Assembly: GCA_029202405.1 (NCBI GenBank)
Contig: CP119312.1
Location: 3,167,001-3,231,000, forward strand
Source: Candidatus Devosia phytovorans
GTDB taxonomy: Bacteria; Pseudomonadota; Alphaproteobacteria; Rhizobiales; Devosiaceae
Direction: 5' to 3'
DNA length: 64,000 nucleotides
Both the position numbers and the translations under genes were made by a program. Under the pieces are notes generated by a model that was given only the letters and a program-made list of their open reading frames with translations, had not been told where the DNA came from and searched no databases. Below, piece by piece: positions 60,440 through 64,000 of this stretch (its first letter is position 1; every line of letters starts with the position of its first letter).

Positions 60440-61342
60440 TCACAAAAGGCTCAGAGCGTTGAGGCCGTGCCCGCCCTGGTGATCTGATGTATCGACATAG
60501 CTCAGTCCCAAGAGGCCAACCGGCCCGTCGACCAGGGACGCCACCGTGCTGGAGGCGGCGGAACTGAGGTCGGGGATCGAGAGACTGTCGCTGGCTCCGT
60601 CACTGTAGAAGACTGCGGACAGAAGACCATCGGGGCCATCCATACCCTCATTGCCCAGGAGGGACGATGGCAGGTCGGCCAACGAAGCCAGAGTGTCTCC
60701 CAGGATCTCACCCGGCAAAGGCGCGATGCCGGTCAGTATGGAATCGGCCAGTCCCGCCGTGCCGCCGAGGATTTCGGCGACAATGCCGGGAGCGTTGACC
60801 TGGGCCAGTATGCTATCGCCGAGGCCCTGAGTTTCGGCCAGCATCGCGCCGATATCGAGCCGCGCCACGATGTCCTGGGCGGACTGAATGATATCGCTGG
60901 CGATCGACTGGCTGAAATCGGCAGCAGTTACGCCGGGCTCGGCGCCCTGCATGACCTTGCCGATCGTTCCCGCCATCTGCTGGGAGAGTTCGCTGACCAG
61001 ATGATCCTGCAATGGGGTGGCATTGGCGTCGGGAAGGGGCGCTGGCCCGGCCGCGAGCGGGACAGGTTGAACAGCCTCAGGCGCAGGTTGCGCGACCGGA
61101 TCGGCCCCGGCCGCGGTGTCCGTCAGAACAGCAGGAGAGACGGTAATTTGGGCCGCGTCGGCGGGCAGGCCCGTATCGTGCGACGTCTGCGCATCCTGCG
61201 TTTCGGGAATCATCGCCTGCGCCAGCATGGTGCCCAGAACCAGACCCCCGGCGGCGGTGCCGATGGCTATGGCGTCGGCGATTGGCGTCTGGGCCGGCTG
61301 GCGGACTTCATCCTGGCGCTTTTGCTTCTGCCGTGGGTCCAT
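60440..61342 (-). CDS. Unknown protein beside the second type I exporter
   Basis: 300 residues, GGAG 6 nt before the ATG. A charged N-terminus (DPRQKQKRQDEVRQPAQT), one likely membrane helix or export segment (about 22-46, IADAIAIGTAAGGLVLGTML), a Pro/Ala-rich linker, then a helical, Gly/Leu/Ile/Ala-rich region with repeated D-I-x-x-L/G-D-S-I-L motifs. The C-terminus is GGHGLNALSLL. No RTX repeats. It is 9 nt after the HlyD-type adaptor gene, so it is either the exported substrate (uncleaved C-terminal signal) or an accessory protein. Confidence 0.65.
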   Translation of the reverse strand: MDPRQKQKRQDEVRQPAQTPIADAIAIGTAAGGLVLGTMLAQAMIPETQDAQTSHDTGLPADAAQITVSPAVLTDTAAGADPVAQPAPEAVQPVPLAAGPAPLPDANATPLQDHLVSELSQQMAGTIGKVMQGAEPGVTAADFSQSIASDIIQSAQDIVARLDIGAMLAETQGLGDSILAQVNAPGIVAEILGGTAGLADSILTGIAPLPGEILGDTLASLADLPSSLLGNEGMDGPDGLLSAVFYSDGASDSLSIPDLSSAASSTVASLVDGPVGLLGLSYVDTSDHQGGHGLNALSLL

Positions 61343-61351
61343 CGGAATCTC

Positions 61352-62665
61352 CTATCTCTCGCGGAAGGCGCCGCTGACCTCGTCCAGCAGCGGGCTGGTG
61401 AGGTAGTCGATCAGGGTGCGGCCCCTGGTGGGAATGACGACCTGCACCGGCATGCCGGCCGTGAGGTCGATATTGGCATCGGCCAGTTGCCGGGGGTCGA
61501 GGGCGATGCGCAGGGCGTAAAAAGATTGGCCGCTGCGCTCGTCGACCACCCGGTCGGCCGAAACCGTCTCGATGGTTCCGCTGAGCGCCGGCCGCGTCGA
61601 GGCGGGCACGGCCAGAAGGCGAATGTCGGCCCGTTCGCCGCGCGTGACATCGGTGACATCGGCCAGCCGCATCTGCGCTTCGACCACCATGGGGCCGGCA
61701 TCGGGGATGATCGACAGCAGTTCCTGGCCCGGCGAGACGACGCCGCCCTCGGTGATGACGGAGAGACCGACCACCGTGCCGCTGGCGGTTGCGGTGACGT
61801 CGGTACGCGCCAGAGCATCCTGGGCAGCGGCCAGTTGCGGGGTGAGCGCTGCCAGCGCGGCCTGATTGGCCCTTAGGTCTTCGCTGGCGGCGGACTGACG
61901 CTCACGGTCGAGGCCGGCGATCTCGAAATCGGCCTCCGCCATCGCCTTGTTGGCCGTGGCAATATCGGTGCGCAGTACGGAAATCTGCGCGTCGATCTCG
62001 TTGATCGCGCGTTCCTGATCGAGCACGCGGCTGCGTTCGATCAGCTGCTGCGCCAGAAGCGCGCGTGCGTCCTCCAGTTCGCCGGTGATGGACACCTTCT
62101 GCTGGTCGAGCCCGGCAATCTGCGCCTCTGCCGAAGTGACGCGTTCGTCGAGTTGCGCCTTCTGTTGCAGCAGCACATTTTCGCGCGTTTCGAACTGGCC
62201 GGCGCGGGCACCCATAAGGGCGATCTCGTTGTTCATCGCCTGCTGCACGGTGGCGTCCTGGCTGCGGCTCACCAGGTCCTCGGAAAAGACTGGGGCATCC
62301 GTCCCCGCCAGTTCGGCCTGCAGGCGTCCCTGGGCGGCGAGCAGCGTGTCGCGCTCGGCGGAGAGGACATCATATTGCGCGCGCGGCTCGGCATCCGAGA
62401 GGCGCATCAGCACGGCGCCAGCACGGACACTGTCGCCTTCCTGAACCATCAGCTCTGCGACCACCCCGCCATAGGGATGCTGCACCGCCTTGCGCCCACC
62501 TTCGGCCTGCAACACGCCATTGGCCACCACCGCGCCGGACAGCGGCGCCAGAGCGCCCCAGCCCAGCATGACCATGATGAAGACCACGATGGTGATGAAG
62601 CCCAGACGGGCCGGCACGCGCGGATTGAGGAACTTGCTGCTAAGGGTTTCGCTCGGGCTCATCAT
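61352..62665 (-). CDS. Type I secretion periplasmic adaptor (HlyD/PrtE family), second copy
   Basis: 437 residues. Membrane helix at about 21-39 (GFITIVVFIMVMLGWGALAP), lipoyl half VVANGVLQAEGGRKAVQHPY, long coiled coil (about 100-290), and the closing region VGLSVITEGGVVSPGQELLS. It pairs with the exporter ATPase upstream (ATGA overlap 62662-62665). Clearly related to, but distinct from, the adaptor at 37122, so two separate exporters exist. Confidence 0.93.
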   Translation of the reverse strand: MMSPSETLSSKFLNPRVPARLGFITIVVFIMVMLGWGALAPLSGAVVANGVLQAEGGRKAVQHPYGGVVAELMVQEGDSVRAGAVLMRLSDAEPRAQYDVLSAERDTLLAAQGRLQAELAGTDAPVFSEDLVSRSQDATVQQAMNNEIALMGARAGQFETRENVLLQQKAQLDERVTSAEAQIAGLDQQKVSITGELEDARALLAQQLIERSRVLDQERAINEIDAQISVLRTDIATANKAMAEADFEIAGLDRERQSAASEDLRANQAALAALTPQLAAAQDALARTDVTATASGTVVGLSVITEGGVVSPGQELLSIIPDAGPMVVEAQMRLADVTDVTRGERADIRLLAVPASTRPALSGTIETVSADRVVDERSGQSFYALRIALDPRQLADANIDLTAGMPVQVVIPTRGRTLIDYLTSPLLDEVSGAFRER

Positions 62666-64000
62666 TCTGCCGCCTGCATTTCGGGGACGACATTGTCCTT
62701 GATGTGCCGATAGACCTCTTCGGAAGGCGCGAAGACCTCGAGCCGCCCATTGCGGATGAACATCATGCGATCGACCATTTCGAGGACCGTGGTGCGATGG
62801 GTGACGAGAACGATGGTGGTGCCTGTGGTCTTGAGCGCCTCGAGCGCATGGCGCAGGCCGGTTTCGCCCGCCGTATCGAGATTGGCATTGGGCTCGTCGA
62901 GCACCAGCAGGGCCGGCTTGCCCAAGAGGGCCCGTGCCAGACCCAGGCGCTGGCGCTGGCCCCCGGAAAGGCCGACGCCCTCAGGGCCGAGCTCGGTGTC
63001 GTACTGTTTGGGCAGCGCCAGGATCATGTCGTGAATGCCGGCCTTCTTTGCAGCGGTGACCACGTCCTCGATTTCGGCCTCGCCAAACCGCGCAATGTTT
63101 TCCCGCACGGTGCCGGCGAAGAGGCCGACATCCTGCGGCAGATAGCCGATCTGTCTGCCAAAGACCGTCGGATCCCAGCTCTTGTAGTTGAGCCCGCCCA
63201 GCGCCAGCGTGCCCGCACTGGCCGAAATGGCGCCGATCAGCAGGCGTGCAAGCGTCGACTTGCCGGAGCCACTGGGTCCAACAATGCCGATGGCCTCGCC
63301 GGGTTTGATGGCAAAGCTGATGTCGCGCAGGATGGGTTCGGGCCGCGTCGGAATGGCGAAACTCACACGATCGGCGGTGAGGCCATTCTGATCGGCCGGC
63401 ACGATGGTCCGGTCTTCGCGCCCCGGCACTTCGTCGAGGAGTTTGGACACTTCGCGATAGGCGTTTCGAGCTTCGGTGAACTGTTTCCAGGTCGCGACGC
63501 CCTGCTCCACCGGCACCAAAGCGCGCCCCATGATGATGGAAGCGGCGAAAATCGTGGCGGGCTGGATATATTGGCCGATGGCGAGCCACGCCCCTGCCCC
63601 CAGCATCAGGGCCTGCAACAGCAGGCGCGCAAAACGGATGCCCGAGGACACCACCGCATTGCGATCACTGGCTGTGCCCTGGCTGGCCAGCATGGTGTCG
63701 CGGCTGCGTTGCCAGTGGCCCTCGATGCTTGGCTGCATGCCCATGGCGACGACGACGTCGGAATGGCGCAGGATGTTTTCGCTGAAAGCATAGGCGCGAT
63801 TGCCCTCGCTCTCGGCAACGCGGAGCGACGGGCGCGTCGTGCGCTCATTGACCAGGGCCAGCAGCAGCAGGACGGCGGCGCCTACAGTCGAGACCGCGCC
63901 GAGAACCGGGTGAATGAAAAACAGCAGCAGCAGATAAAGCGGGATCCAGGGCAGATCGAAAGCGAAGTAGATGCCCGGTCCCGTAATGAAGGTGCGAAAC
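62662..64000 (-). CDS. Type I secretion ABC exporter (PrtD-like), 5' end outside window
   Basis: The frame is open to the window edge (first readable residues FRTFITGPGIYFAFDLPW), so the N-terminus is missing. The membrane domain (about six helices in full-length PrtD) is followed by an ATPase domain with Walker A GPSGSGKST, signature LSGGQRQRLGLARAL and Walker B LLVLDEPNANLD. An internal ATG at 63744 is not the start. It lacks visible C39-domain sequence, as for RTX or HasA-type exporters. With the downstream adaptor it should export the 300-residue unknown protein or a substrate encoded elsewhere. Confidence 0.93.
   Translation of the reverse strand, partial: FRTFITGPGIYFAFDLPWIPLYLLLLFFIHPVLGAVSTVGAAVLLLLALVNERTTRPSLRVAESEGNRAYAFSENILRHSDVVVAMGMQPSIEGHWQRSRDTMLASQGTASDRNAVVSSGIRFARLLLQALMLGAGAWLAIGQYIQPATIFAASIIMGRALVPVEQGVATWKQFTEARNAYREVSKLLDEVPGREDRTIVPADQNGLTADRVSFAIPTRPEPILRDISFAIKPGEAIGIVGPSGSGKSTLARLLIGAISASAGTLALGGLNYKSWDPTVFGRQIGYLPQDVGLFAGTVRENIARFGEAEIEDVVTAAKKAGIHDMILALPKQYDTELGPEGVGLSGGQRQRLGLARALLGKPALLVLDEPNANLDTAGETGLRHALEALKTTGTTIVLVTHRTTVLEMVDRMMFIRNGRLEVFAPSEEVYRHIKDNVVPEMQAAE

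Overview
The window is a GC-rich, densely coded stretch of an alphaproteobacterial chromosome. The gene types point to Hyphomicrobiales, and Devosia or a close relative is my best guess. Pointers are an HWE-type histidine kinase behind an EcfG-type (GGAAC-N17-CGTT) promoter, two PrtDE-like type I exporters, two M81 peptidases and several sugar/peptide ABC importer genes. This is inference from families, with no database search. I saw no tRNA, rRNA, CRISPR array or insertion sequence.

Layout. (1) 1-20.1 kb is catabolic: a family-5 solute-binding protein (cut by the window edge) with a LacI regulator and three matching operators; a leftward operon of a PLP-dependent D-amino-acid lyase, an SDR and a RidA protein; a rightward M81 peptidase; an intracellular GH20 beta-N-acetylhexosaminidase with an RpiR regulator and a five-gene sugar ABC operon; then an NTF2-like protein, an MFS transporter coupled to a second M81 peptidase, and an SDR whose ribosome site lies in a perfect hairpin. 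Three palindromic intergenic repeats fall here.

(2) 20.5-42.4 kb is a surface-glycan locus. A rightward block (two paralogous proteins of unknown function, a GH-A-like glycosidase, an SGNH hydrolase, a GT2-GT4 fusion) converges on a leftward block of six overlapping genes (GT2, methyltransferase, two Cys4 GT4s, a one-helix membrane protein, a degenerate GT-A-like protein). These are followed by a small all-repeat RTX protein with its own exporter and adaptor, another GT4 and a hexapeptide acyltransferase. This is the best candidate for an undescribed system: glycan assembly combined with export of a calcium-binding repeat protein.

(3) 42.6-50.1 kb is regulatory: an OmpR-type two-component pair, an HxlR-like regulator, an outer-membrane beta-barrel protein, and a stress-signalling cluster (receiver, HWE kinase, receiver, small protein, PAS-LuxR protein) with EcfG-type promoters at both ends.

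(4) 50.4-60.3 kb is siderophore-iron uptake: AraC regulator, TonB-dependent receptor, binding protein, two FecCD permeases, a DUF2218-SIP ferric reductase, and ExbB-ExbD-TonB. No importer ATPase gene is present.

(5) 60.4-64 kb is a second type I exporter (ATPase cut by the window end, adaptor) with a 300-residue unknown protein that has no RTX repeats.
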